Source: Pseudomonadota bacterium (GTDB lineage Bacteria > Pseudomonadota > Gammaproteobacteria > Xanthomonadales > Xanthomonadaceae). From it: a stretch of DNA of 5,857 nucleotides. Positions 1 through 5,344 of this stretch are shown piece after piece. Location: NCBI GenBank assembly GCA_023423675.1, contig JAFAFD010000399.1:1-5857 (forward strand). Reading direction: 5' to 3'. Numbering within the stretch: the stretch's first letter is position 1; every line of letters begins with the position of its first letter. Under the pieces are notes generated by a model. It did no database searches. It saw only the letters and a list, made by a program, of their open reading frames with translations, and was not told where the DNA came from. A program made the position numbers and the translations under genes.

Positions 1-41
1 TCGTGGGCGATATCGCGGGGCAGCAGGATGGGATCGTTCAT
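1..41 (-). CDS. 5' end of an unidentified leftward gene (partial)
   Basis: Reading leftward from an ATG at 41-39 gives 13 codons (MNDPILLPRDIAH) before the window edge cuts the frame. Eleven of the 13 codons end in G or C, as real genes here do, and the orientation leaves a sensible divergent intergenic space with the DUF4189 gene. I do not recognise the protein from so few residues and assign no function. No Shine-Dalgarno sequence precedes the ATG, but a TATCAT box ends six bases upstream of it, which would fit a leaderless transcript. The start could also be internal to a longer gene, or the stretch could be non-coding. Confidence 0.42.
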   Translation of the reverse strand, partial: MNDPILLPRDIAH

Positions 42-47
42 GGGCCG

Positions 48-53
48 ATGATA
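48..53 (-). promoter_or_regulatory. candidate -10 box for the leftward partial gene
   Basis: The minus strand reads TATCAT (5 of 6 to TATAAT) with CGGCCC between it and the ATG. Transcription would then begin at or within a base or two of the start codon. No convincing -35 hexamer is visible 16-18 bases further upstream. Confidence 0.25.
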
Positions 54-99
54 GCGCCAGGAAGTTGAACGTCTGGTGGTGGCCCGGACAGCGCGGGGC

Positions 100-105
100 T
101 ATGAT
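100..105 (+). promoter_or_regulatory. candidate -10 box for the DUF4189 gene
   Basis: TATGAT (5 of 6 to TATAAT) lies 56 bases upstream of the ATG at 162. No good -35 is seen at standard spacing: TTGAAC at 65-70 is 29 bases away, which is too far. Transcription would start near 111-113. Confidence 0.3.
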
Positions 106-115
106 CGTGGCAACC

Positions 116-131
116 GCCCGGTCTGCCGGGC
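116..131 (+). other. 5' leader hairpin of the DUF4189 gene
   Basis: GCCCGG (116-121) pairs perfectly with CCGGGC (126-131) across a TCTG loop. If the TATGAT box at 100-105 is used, this hairpin sits almost at the 5' end of the mRNA. That is a position known to stabilise transcripts. The ribosome binding site at 151-155 stays outside the stem. Confidence 0.35.
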
Positions 132-161
132 ACCACGGACGAACCATCACAAGGACGCACC

Positions 162-707
162 ATGCACGCACGTTTGTTGCTGATCGCTTGCTTCTTCCTG
201 GCTGGGCTGGGCTTTTCACAACACGCCCACGCTGAAGGCAATTGCCCCCAAGGCTACTACCCGATTGGCGGGCAGGGCGTTGCCGGCTGCGCCCCGATTC
301 CTGGCGGCGGAACGGGCGGCAGCGCTTCGTCGTACTTCAGCAATGTCAGAAAAGTCCCCCAGTGGATTGCCTACGCGCGCTCGCCGGATGGTCGCGTGCT
401 CGGCTGGAGCGTTTTCCAGCACAAACAGAGGGGCGCCAACAAGCAGGCAATGAAAGCCTGCAACGCGCGCAGCGGCCAGAAGTGCGAGATCGTCGCTTCC
501 TTCACTGGCCAGTGCTCGACCGCGCTGCAGCACAGTGACACCGGGCAGATGGAAGTGGTGGTGCGTGGATTTTATGACAGCTTTGACCCGACCAGCGAAG
601 CCGCAAGACAGATCTGTCCCCATGGCTGCCGGGTGGTCACATCCGATTGCGCCCGCGACTTCTACCCCGTAGGTGGCCCCGACCGCGGGCCGAACTGGTA
701 TCCCTGA
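162..707 (+). CDS. secreted DUF4189 domain protein
   Basis: A 181-residue exported protein of unknown function. Residues 1-24 form a Sec signal peptide: a short basic start, a hydrophobic LLLIACFFLAGLG core and an AHA cleavage motif before Glu25. The mature part opens with a Gly/Pro-rich NCPQGYYPIGGQG segment and a Gly-rich linker (about 47-55). A DUF4189-like domain follows from about residue 68 to 163, containing WIAYARSPDGRVLGW, a cysteine-bearing helix and EIVASFTGQC. Eight cysteines remain after cleavage (28, 43, 100, 108, 118, 152, 156, 163), which suits disulfides in the periplasm. The ATG at 162 is preceded by AAGGA at 151-155 with 6-base spacing, so the start is secure. No toxin gene adjoins it, so an immunity role cannot be argued. 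Family function is not established. Confidence 0.85.
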   Translation: MHARLLLIACFFLAGLGFSQHAHAEGNCPQGYYPIGGQGVAGCAPIPGGGTGGSASSYFSNVRKVPQWIAYARSPDGRVLGWSVFQHKQRGANKQAMKACNARSGQKCEIVASFTGQCSTALQHSDTGQMEVVVRGFYDSFDPTSEAARQICPHGCRVVTSDCARDFYPVGGPDRGPNWYP

Positions 708-710
708 GAC

Positions 711-725
711 GAAGCGCTGCGCTTC
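711..725. terminator. hairpin just after the DUF4189 stop codon
   Basis: GAAGCG (711-716) pairs perfectly with CGCTTC (720-725) over a CTG loop, starting three bases after the TGA. No U-tract follows, so this is at best a weak terminator or a 3'-end stabilising stem. It lies between convergent genes and could act on either transcript. Confidence 0.35.
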
Positions 726-735
726 AACACGGCCT

Positions 736-758
736 TGCCGGCCAGTGGCCGGCACTAC
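736..758 (-). repeat. SMAG-type REP (GTAG-headed palindrome)
   Basis: On the minus strand the tetranucleotide GTAG (758-755) is followed directly by TGCCGGCC, ACT and GGCCGGCA. That is an 8-bp perfect GC-rich stem with a 3-base loop. This architecture is that of the SMAG REP elements of Stenotrophomonas maltophilia, which are usually intergenic and mobilised by RAYT transposases. It fills the space between the 3' ends of the DUF4189 gene and orn, ending 3 bases short of the orn stop codon. It may therefore also terminate or protect the orn transcript. The family assignment rests on the GTAG head plus the stem, recognised by eye. Confidence 0.75.
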
Positions 759-761
759 CAA

Positions 762-1334
762 TCAGGCGGTCGGCAGGCCCGACAGCGCGCCCATGAACTG
801 GCGGTAGTGGCGCAGCTCGGCGATCGAGTCGTGCACGTCGCTCAGCGCGGTGTGGTTGCTGTTCTTGGCCAGCCCGGCAGCCACGGTCGGCGCCCAGCGC
901 TTGGCCAGTTCCTTCACCGTGGACACGTCCAGGTTGCGGTAGTGGAAGTACTTTTCCAGGCGCGGCATCTGCCGGTGCAGGAAGCGGCGATCCTGGCAGA
1001 TCGAGTTGCCGCTCATCGGCGAGACGCCGGCCGGAATCCACTGCGCGAGGAAGTTCACGGTCTGCGCTTCGGCCTGGGCCAGGGTGGTGGTGCTGTCCAG
1101 CACGCGCTGCCAGAGACCGGAGCGACGGTGCTGGTTGCGGTTCCACTCGTCCATCGCTTCCAGCGTTTCCAGCGGGTGGTGGATGGCGAATTCCGGGCCT
1201 TCGGCCAGCACGTTCAGCTGGGCATCGGTGACCACGGTGGCGATCTCGATGATCGAATCGTTGTCGGTATCCAACCCGGTCATTTCCAGGTCGATCCAGA
1301 TCAGTCGTTCGTTGGCCGCGCCGTTCTCCACCAT
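762..1334 (-). CDS. orn: oligoribonuclease Orn
   Basis: A DEDDh 3'-5' exoribonuclease that degrades two- to five-base RNA fragments, including pGpG from cyclic-di-GMP breakdown, to mononucleotides in the cytoplasm. The 190-residue length is typical. The opening [10 protein letters not shown] supplies Asp15 and Glu17 of motif I. CQDRRF gives Asp115 of motif II, and the final region gives His161 and Asp166. These are the counterparts of E. coli Asp12, Glu14, Asp112, His158 and Asp163, so all catalytic residues are present. The segment [20 protein letters not shown] is a family signature. Start: ATG at 1334 with GAGG (1345-1342) seven bases upstream. It lies 75 bases downstream of tadA on the same strand and could be co-transcribed, although a TATGAT box in the gap may give it its own promoter. 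Confidence 0.97.
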   Translation of the reverse strand: MVENGAANERLIWIDLEMTGLDTDNDSIIEIATVVTDAQLNVLAEGPEFAIHHPLETLEAMDEWNRNQHRRSGLWQRVLDSTTTLAQAEAQTVNFLAQWIPAGVSPMSGNSICQDRRFLHRQMPRLEKYFHYRNLDVSTVKELAKRWAPTVAAGLAKNSNHTALSDVHDSIAELRHYRQFMGALSGLPTA

Positions 1335-1391
1335 CGTGTCGCCTCGTTGCTGGGCAGGCAGCGCGCCCGCCGGTAAAGGAAAGAGGCGCCC

Positions 1392-1397
1392 ATCATA
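1392..1397 (-). promoter_or_regulatory. candidate -10 box for orn
   Basis: The minus strand reads TATGAT 57 bases upstream of the orn ATG, in the gap after tadA. No matching -35 is seen, since the expected site falls in the GC-rich end of tadA. Read-through from tadA is the alternative source of orn mRNA. Confidence 0.25.
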
Positions 1398-1409
1398 CCC
1401 TTTCGCTGC

Positions 1410-1934
1410 TCAGGCCTCGCCCGCATGGTCTTCCAGCAGCAGCGGCGGTTTGCCGCGCTTGGCCCGGAAGTAATTGGTCAGGCGCAGGCTGGCCTCCTTG
1501 GCCAGCACGCCGCCATGGATCTCTACCCGGTGGTTGTGGCGCGCATCGCCCAGCAGGTGGAATACGCTGCCGCAGGCACCGGTCTTCGGGTCGCTGGCGC
1601 CATAGACCACGCGTGCCACGCGCGCATGCACGATGGCCATGGCGCACATCGCACACGGCTCCAGGGTCACGTACAGGGTGCTGCCGATCAGCCGGTGGTT
1701 GGCCAGTGCCTTGCCCCCCTCGCGCATCGCCACGATCTCGGCATGCGCGCTGGGATCGTGCGAGGCGATGTTGAGGTTCCAGCCCTCGCCCAGCAGCTTG
1801 CCATCGGCGCCCACCAGCACCGCGCCCACCGGAATCTCGTCGAACTCGTGCTGGGCGCGTTCGGCCAGGGCCAGCGCGTGGCGCATCCAGTGTTCGTCGG
1901 CGTCGTGCACGGGCACGCCCAGGGTATCGGTCAT
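1410..1934 (-). CDS. tadA: tRNA-specific adenosine deaminase TadA
   Basis: Zinc-dependent deaminase that converts adenosine 34 of tRNA-Arg(ACG) to inosine, needed to read CGU, CGC and CGA codons. The 174-residue protein carries the cytidine-deaminase-fold signatures. HAE at 64-66 gives the zinc ligand His64 and proton shuttle Glu66, and PCAMC at 93-97 gives zinc ligands Cys94 and Cys97. EIPVGAVLV near residue 33 and YGASDPKTGACGS near 111-123 match E. coli TadA closely. The frame stays open far upstream (to 2345), but the ATG at 1934 (MTDTLGVPV) puts DEHWMRHAL where E. coli TadA has EYWMRHAL. The longer frame is shadow coding over the divergent acetyltransferase. The ribosome binding site is weak (GAGA, six bases upstream). 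It is transcribed away from the yjaB-like gene. Confidence 0.96.
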   Translation of the reverse strand: MTDTLGVPVHDADEHWMRHALALAERAQHEFDEIPVGAVLVGADGKLLGEGWNLNIASHDPSAHAEIVAMREGGKALANHRLIGSTLYVTLEPCAMCAMAIVHARVARVVYGASDPKTGACGSVFHLLGDARHNHRVEIHGGVLAKEASLRLTNYFRAKRGKPPLLLEDHAGEA

Positions 1935-2051
1935 GAGGGTTCTCGGCGTCAGGCAGTTCACGCGGCGGCAGTGTAGCGCGCTTCGGCCAATGCCGACCCG
2001 CAGGGGCCGCGCCGCTAGAATGGCGTTTTCCGCAGCACCTTGAGCACGTCC
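1935..2051. promoter_or_regulatory. divergent promoter region between tadA and the yjaB-like gene
   Basis: These 117 bases must start both flanking genes. Rightward, TAGAAT at 2016-2021 (5 of 6 to TATAAT) would give a leader of roughly 25 bases. Leftward, the minus strand has TACACT at 1975-1970, about 36 bases upstream of the tadA ATG. Neither has a clear -35 hexamer. The two boxes are about 40 bases apart, so polymerase binding at one would likely interfere with the other. Confidence 0.35.
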
Positions 2052-2489
2052 ATGAACACACTCCGCCCTTCGCGCGCCTCCGACGGCGATGCCGTTGTCG
2101 ATCTCTGGCGCCGCGCCGTGGATGCCACCCACGATTTCCTCAGCGCCGAGGATCGCCGCGCCATCGATGCCGAAGTCGCCTGCTTCCTGCCACAGGCGCC
2201 ACTGCTGCTGGCCGTCGATGCCGATGATCGGCCGCAGGGCTTCATGCTGATCGATGGCAGCCATATGGAAGCGCTGTTCATTGATCCGGAGGTGCATGGC
2301 CAGGGCATCGGCCGGCAGCTGGTCGAGCACGCACTGGCCCAGCACAGCACGCTGACCACCGACGTCAACGCACAGAACGCGCAGGCGCTGGGCTTCTACC
2401 TGCGCATGGATTTTGTCGAAACCGGGCGTTCAGAGGTGGATTCGCAGGGCCGCCCCTACCCGCTCATCCATCTGCGCCACGGCGGCTGA
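2052..2489 (+). CDS. yjaB: GNAT-family acetyltransferase, YjaB-like
   Basis: A 145-residue cytoplasmic acetyl-CoA-dependent N-acetyltransferase that matches E. coli YjaB from end to end. Shared blocks include RRAVDATHDFLSAEDRR (21-36), HMEALFIDPEVHGQGIGRQL (71-90) and GRSEVDSQGRPYPLIHL near the C-terminus. QGIGR at 84-88 is the acetyl-CoA pyrophosphate loop (motif A). The GFY segment supplies Tyr116, the probable general acid. The usual Gly of the following GF motif is Asp120 here. The physiological substrate of this family is not established. The ATG at 2052 is chosen over a TTG at 2040 because the family begins near this Met. The ribosome binding site is weak (GAG, seven bases upstream). 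It converges on the next acetyltransferase with 38 bases between stop codons. Confidence 0.92.
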   Translation: MNTLRPSRASDGDAVVDLWRRAVDATHDFLSAEDRRAIDAEVACFLPQAPLLLAVDADDRPQGFMLIDGSHMEALFIDPEVHGQGIGRQLVEHALAQHSTLTTDVNAQNAQALGFYLRMDFVETGRSEVDSQGRPYPLIHLRHGG

Positions 2490-2527
2490 CGCACACTGGC
2501 AGCCGCACACCCTGCCCCGCCCGCACG

Positions 2528-3040
2528 CTAGCCGGCCGGGCCGGCTTCGAACGCGGGCGAGTAACTGACTTCGCCACGCGGCATCGGCGCCTGCAGCAGC
2601 AGCGCCTGGAAGTACTCCGCCGGCACGCCCGGCAGCACCAGACCCGGCACGCAGCGGAAGCCAAAGCGGCCGTAATAGGCCGGCTCGCCCAGCAGCACGC
2701 AGCCGCGCGCACCGATGGCCTGCAATGCATCCAGTGCAGCCTGCATCAGCGCAGTCCCGACACCCTGCCCCTGATGCGGCGGGTCCACTGAAATCGGCCC
2801 CAGGCCGAACCGTCCCGCGCTGCCATCGTTGATCGCCACCGGCGACACCGCCACGTGGCCGATCACCTGTCCGTCGCGCAGGGCCACCTGCGAGACCACC
2901 AGTTCGCCACGCTCGCGCAGTGCATCGACGATGTAGTGCTCGGTGTGGCTGCTGTGCGCGGCGTCCTTGAAGGCGGCCGCAGTGACGGCATGGATGCCAG
3001 CGATGTCGGCCGGCGTTTCCGTTCGGATCATCCAGGTCAT
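2528..3040 (-). CDS. GNAT-family acetyltransferase, YhbS-like
   Basis: A 170-residue predicted N-acetyltransferase of the YhbS group. IRTETPADIAGIHAV opens the GNAT fold. VIGHVAVSPV (59-68) matches the YhbS core strand, and VDPPHQGQGVGTALM (85-99) is motif A with the acetyl-CoA loop HQGQGVG. LGEPAYYGRFGF (117-128) is the YhbS hallmark LGxPxYYxRFGF. The substrate is unknown: the family is broad and not biochemically uniform. The start is uncertain. ATG at 3040 (MTWMIRTE) or the Met three codons later (3031) are both possible, and neither has a clear Shine-Dalgarno sequence. It is not related in detail to the convergent YjaB-like enzyme, so the pair is not a recent duplication. Confidence 0.9.
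   Translation of the reverse strand: MTWMIRTETPADIAGIHAVTAAAFKDAAHSSHTEHYIVDALRERGELVVSQVALRDGQVIGHVAVSPVAINDGSAGRFGLGPISVDPPHQGQGVGTALMQAALDALQAIGARGCVLLGEPAYYGRFGFRCVPGLVLPGVPAEYFQALLLQAPMPRGEVSYSPAFEAGPAG
2530..2546. terminator. hairpin over the stop codon of the YhbS-like gene
   Basis: AGCCGGC (2530-2536) pairs perfectly with GCCGGCT (2540-2546) over a CGG loop, and its left arm overlaps the TAG stop of the leftward gene. No T-run follows on either strand. It is the only stem near the junction of the two convergent acetyltransferase genes, so it is a weak terminator candidate. Confidence 0.3.
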
Positions 3041-3299
3041 GGCAGTTGAGTGCGCTTCGTCGTACAGGTGACGAGCATGCTGCCTGAAGAGTCATCAATG
3101 TGAATTGGCGAACCACATCACGATTCACCACATTCAAGTGGAAATGGCGTCAATATCTCGCCAATTCGCCGGAGAAGCGGTGGAATATCGTCAAGAAGCC
3201 GTCCCATAATCGAGACGTCCTGCTGCCAAGGAACGGAAACCCATCGTGTTTTCCCGTCGCACCGGCCATTGCCAGGAACGTCCTTCGACAGGTCGGCTC
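3041..3299 (+). promoter_or_regulatory. AT-richer spacer upstream of the immunity-effector operon
   Basis: This 259-base gap separates divergent genes and should hold promoters for both. A hand count gives 37 G/C in the 80 bases from 3091 to 3170 (46%), clearly below the neighbouring genes. A CATAAT box at 3205-3210 (5 of 6 to TATAAT) is the best rightward -10. Its -35 is poor, so an activator or alternative sigma factor is possible. Transcription would begin near 3217, giving a leader of about 80 bases to the chosen ATG. A short open frame at 3100-3303 starting with GTG has no recognisable protein features and is not called. Confidence 0.4.
3102..3167. repeat. perfect 10-bp inverted repeat upstream of the effector operon
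   Basis: GAATTGGCGA (3102-3111) is matched exactly by its reverse complement TCGCCAATTC (3158-3167), 46 bases apart. Inside lie two direct copies of ACCACAT (3112-3118 and 3127-3133). A competing 6-bp pairing, GTGAAT (3100-3105) with ATTCAC (3123-3128), shares bases with the left arm. No target-site duplication flanks the arms. It could be a pair of operator half-sites, a transcribed stem, or chance. Confidence 0.5.
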
Positions 3300-4001
3300 A
3301 TGACCTGTCATCCCCGCTTTCCACCCACCGCTTCCAGCGCCCGACGTCAACGCAGCCTGCTGCTGCCGGGCACGCTGCTGCTGATGCTGGTTGCCTGCCG
3401 AACGGAGATCGCCATGACCCAGGAACTCGACCCCGCCGCCGCCGATGTCGCCCAGGGAGGGCGTGGCTTGGCCAAGCTCAACCCCTCGCCCAGCCGGGCC
3501 TACGAACTGGTGCTGCGGCTGCAGAACGCACCGGGCGATTTCGCCTTCATCGAAGGCGTCGCCCAGTACGACGTCAGCAACGAGGACCAGTGCGGTTACA
3601 TCGAACCGGAAACCGGCGTGGCCGCACGCATCACCAGCCAGGAGCCGGTGACCCTGCGCAAGGTGGCCGATGACGAATACCGCGGCACCGTCTACCTGGA
3701 CCGCATGCTCGACGAGGACTACTACGGTCGCGGCGTCTGCAACTGGGTGTTCAGCGGCGCCGGGGCGATGCTCAAGGCGACCGGCGCCAACGGCGAGACA
3801 CGCTTCCTGTCCTTCCTCGGCGCCGAGCCGTTCGTGCAGGGGCAGACAGAAACCCGGCACTACCCGCGTGGCGATTATCCCCGCGTGGCCGAACTGCCCG
3901 ACTACGGCGCGACCGGCCAGCAGGATCCCAGCCGCTTCCGCGCCGAGCTGCGCGACCAGCTGTTCTCCGCCTCGTTGACCGCCAACGAGGTGCGCCCATG
4001 A
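3300..4001 (+). CDS. predicted lipoprotein, immunity protein (X-Tfi) for the adjacent T4SS lipase
   Basis: A 233-residue predicted envelope lipoprotein. A basic n-region (Arg15, Arg16, Arg18) precedes a LLLPGTLLLML core and the lipobox LVAC, making Cys33 the lipidated residue. Arg at +2 argues for outer-membrane sorting. The mature domain (about 64-175) has YELVLRLQNAPGDF and YDVSNEDQCGYI, then YRGTVYLDRMLDEDYYGRG. I recall these motifs from proteins beside antibacterial lipase effectors in this group. Cys98 and Cys147 could form a disulfide. Its TGA overlaps the lipase ATG as ATGA, so the two are translationally coupled. Immunity is inferred from this linkage and from the periplasmic location expected of a guard against a lipase. 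ATG 3300 has AGG seven bases upstream. GTG 3246 would add 18 residues and make an overlong n-region. Confidence 0.8.
   Translation: MTCHPRFPPTASSARRQRSLLLPGTLLLMLVACRTEIAMTQELDPAAADVAQGGRGLAKLNPSPSRAYELVLRLQNAPGDFAFIEGVAQYDVSNEDQCGYIEPETGVAARITSQEPVTLRKVADDEYRGTVYLDRMLDEDYYGRGVCNWVFSGAGAMLKATGANGETRFLSFLGAEPFVQGQTETRHYPRGDYPRVAELPDYGATGQQDPSRFRAELRDQLFSASLTANEVRP
3987..3990 (+). promoter_or_regulatory. ribosome binding site of the lipase effector
   Basis: GAGG sits seven bases before the lipase ATG (3998), inside the last codons of the immunity gene. Together with the ATGA overlap it suggests that the effector is made only where the immunity protein is also being translated. Confidence 0.7.
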
Positions 4002-5305
4002 CGCTCACCAGCCAGGACTACGCTGCGCTCTCCAGGGATGCCTACCGCGACGAACGCGTGGGCCGCCACGCGCCCGGCCAGGAACAACCGGTCCCGCTCA
4101 ATGGCCACCAGTACCGCGTGCTGGAGCACGTCAACAACCGCCTGACCGGTTACCAGGGCACGATCTACCAGCGCGTGGACACCGACGAGATCGTGGTAGC
4201 GCACCGCGGCACCGACCAGATCGTGCGCGATGGCCTGCTCACCGATGCCGGCATGGTGGTGATGCGCCGCAACCTGCAGGCCGACGACGCGCTGGCGCTG
4301 ACCCGGCGCGCGCTCGAGTACGCCAACAAGCAGGGCCTCGATCTCGGCCACGCGCCGGAGGTGACCGTCACCGGCCACTCGCTGGGCGGCACCCTGGCAC
4401 AGGTCTCCGCGCACCACTTCAACCTCAAGGGCGAGACCTTCAATGCCTATGGCGCGGTCAGCTTGACGTACCGCGTTCCCGAAGGCGGCGACAACCTGAT
4501 CAACCACGTCATGGCCGCCGACCCGGTGAGCTCAGCCTCCCAGCATTTCGGCCAGGTGCGCATGTACGCCACCGAAAAGGAGATCGACACGCTGGGCAAC
4601 TGGGGCTTCAGCAACAGCCGCTTCCGCATGCTCATCCCCGACAGTGCGGTGGGTGCGGCGGCGTCCTCGCTGAGCTCGCACCAGCTGGACAACTTCCTCG
4701 GCAACGATTCGGTGCTGAACAAGCCGGAAAGCCAGGAGCTTGCGCGGCAGAACGCGAACATGATCAACGAGTACCGCGACGACGTCATCCGCATACGCCG
4801 CGGCATCACCATCGGCGCGCGTGGCATCACCGGCAATATCTACGACCTGTACGACAGTGCGCGCGGGCCGCTGCAGGCCGGCGAACCCGAAGCGCGGGAC
4901 GCGGCAAAGGAAGGTCGCGCCAGCCTGGCCCACCCCGACCATGTCGGCAACCCGCTATACACTGATGCGCTGCGCGGCGTGCACGCGCAGGACGCGCGCG
5001 TGGGCCGCACACCGGATGCCGGCAGCGAACGCCTGGCTGGCTCGTTGGCGGCAGAAATGCACGCGGCCGGCGGCCAGCGCATCGATGAGGTGGTGATGAG
5101 CAATGATGCGTCGCGCAGCTTCGCGGTGCAGGGCCAGGCCGGTGACCCGGGCCACCTGCGCGTGTCAGTCGACACCACTGCGGGGATGAACACACCACTG
5201 GAGAAGAGTGGCCAGCGCGTGGAGCAGCTCGCCGCGCAGCAGCGCCAGGCACAGGACGAAGTGCTGGAGCACTCGCAGCAGCACGCGCGCCCCCTGCACG
5301 CCTGA
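3998..5305 (+). CDS. T4SS antibacterial effector (X-Tfe): class-3 lipase with C-terminal XVIPCD
   Basis: A 435-residue two-part toxin. Residues 1 to about 250 are an alpha/beta-hydrolase of the class-3 lipase type. HRGT (69-72) is the oxyanion-hole strand end and GHSLGG (126-131) the nucleophile elbow with Ser128. ADPVSSA gives Asp175, and SHQLDNFL gives His228, completing a plausible Ser-Asp-His triad. After a linker, residues from about 308 form the XVIPCD recognised by VirD4. It includes AHPDHVGNPLYTDALRGVHA, DARVGRTPD, QRIDEVV (360-366), FAVQG (375-379) and DPGHLRVSVD (383-392), and ends in a Gln-rich tail. There is no signal peptide, as expected for a T4SS substrate. It probably hydrolyses glycerophospholipids in the target cell's envelope (inference). 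A putative-lipase T4SS effector has been reported to kill competitors in S. maltophilia. Identity with it is not shown here. Confidence 0.92.
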   Translation: MTLTSQDYAALSRDAYRDERVGRHAPGQEQPVPLNGHQYRVLEHVNNRLTGYQGTIYQRVDTDEIVVAHRGTDQIVRDGLLTDAGMVVMRRNLQADDALALTRRALEYANKQGLDLGHAPEVTVTGHSLGGTLAQVSAHHFNLKGETFNAYGAVSLTYRVPEGGDNLINHVMAADPVSSASQHFGQVRMYATEKEIDTLGNWGFSNSRFRMLIPDSAVGAAASSLSSHQLDNFLGNDSVLNKPESQELARQNANMINEYRDDVIRIRRGITIGARGITGNIYDLYDSARGPLQAGEPEARDAAKEGRASLAHPDHVGNPLYTDALRGVHAQDARVGRTPDAGSERLAGSLAAEMHAAGGQRIDEVVMSNDASRSFAVQGQAGDPGHLRVSVDTTAGMNTPLEKSGQRVEQLAAQQRQAQDEVLEHSQQHARPLHA

Positions 5306-5314
5306 GCACCTCTA

Positions 5315-5338
5315 CCCGGCCGACATATGGCGGCCGGG
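5315..5338. terminator. hairpin between the two convergent effector genes
   Basis: CCCGGCCG (5315-5322) pairs perfectly with CGGCCGGG (5331-5338) over an 8-base loop containing CATATG. It lies 10 bases after the lipase stop and 7 bases before the stop of the opposite gene. It is therefore placed to end both transcripts, but there is no U-tract on either side. Confidence 0.5.
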
Positions 5339-5344
5339 CCGGCC

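Noticed and set aside
216..761. Long minus-strand frame covering the DUF4189 gene
   Set aside because: It is antisense to a gene with a signal peptide, a good ribosome binding site and a recognisable domain. Its own product is low-complexity Ala/Arg/Gly with no motif.
1425..1976. Long plus-strand frame across tadA
   Set aside because: It is the antisense shadow of a strongly conserved essential gene, and its product has no domain signature.
1935..2345. Upstream extension of the tadA reading frame
   Set aside because: The frame is open by GC-rich chance over the divergent YjaB-like gene. The added residues have no TadA homology, and the ATG at 1934 aligns with E. coli TadA.
2052..3040. Two acetyltransferases as a duplicated pair or a toxin-antitoxin module
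   Set aside because: One is YjaB-like and the other YhbS-like, with little similarity outside the acetyl-CoA loop. They are convergent with separate stops, and neither adjoins an antitoxin-like gene.
3100..3303. Small plus-strand frame of 67 codons starting with GTG in the spacer
   Set aside because: There is no ribosome binding site, the codon use is not GC3-biased, and it lies over the inverted repeat and promoter region.
3150..3860. 236-codon minus-strand frame across the immunity gene
   Set aside because: It is antisense to the lipoprotein, which has a lipobox, coupling to the lipase and family motifs. The antisense product shows none.
5312..5338. Possible second SMAG REP at the hairpin after the lipase
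   Set aside because: In a SMAG element GTAG precedes the stem on the same strand. Here the plus strand has CTAC before the stem, so GTAG would follow it, and the 8-base loop is too long.
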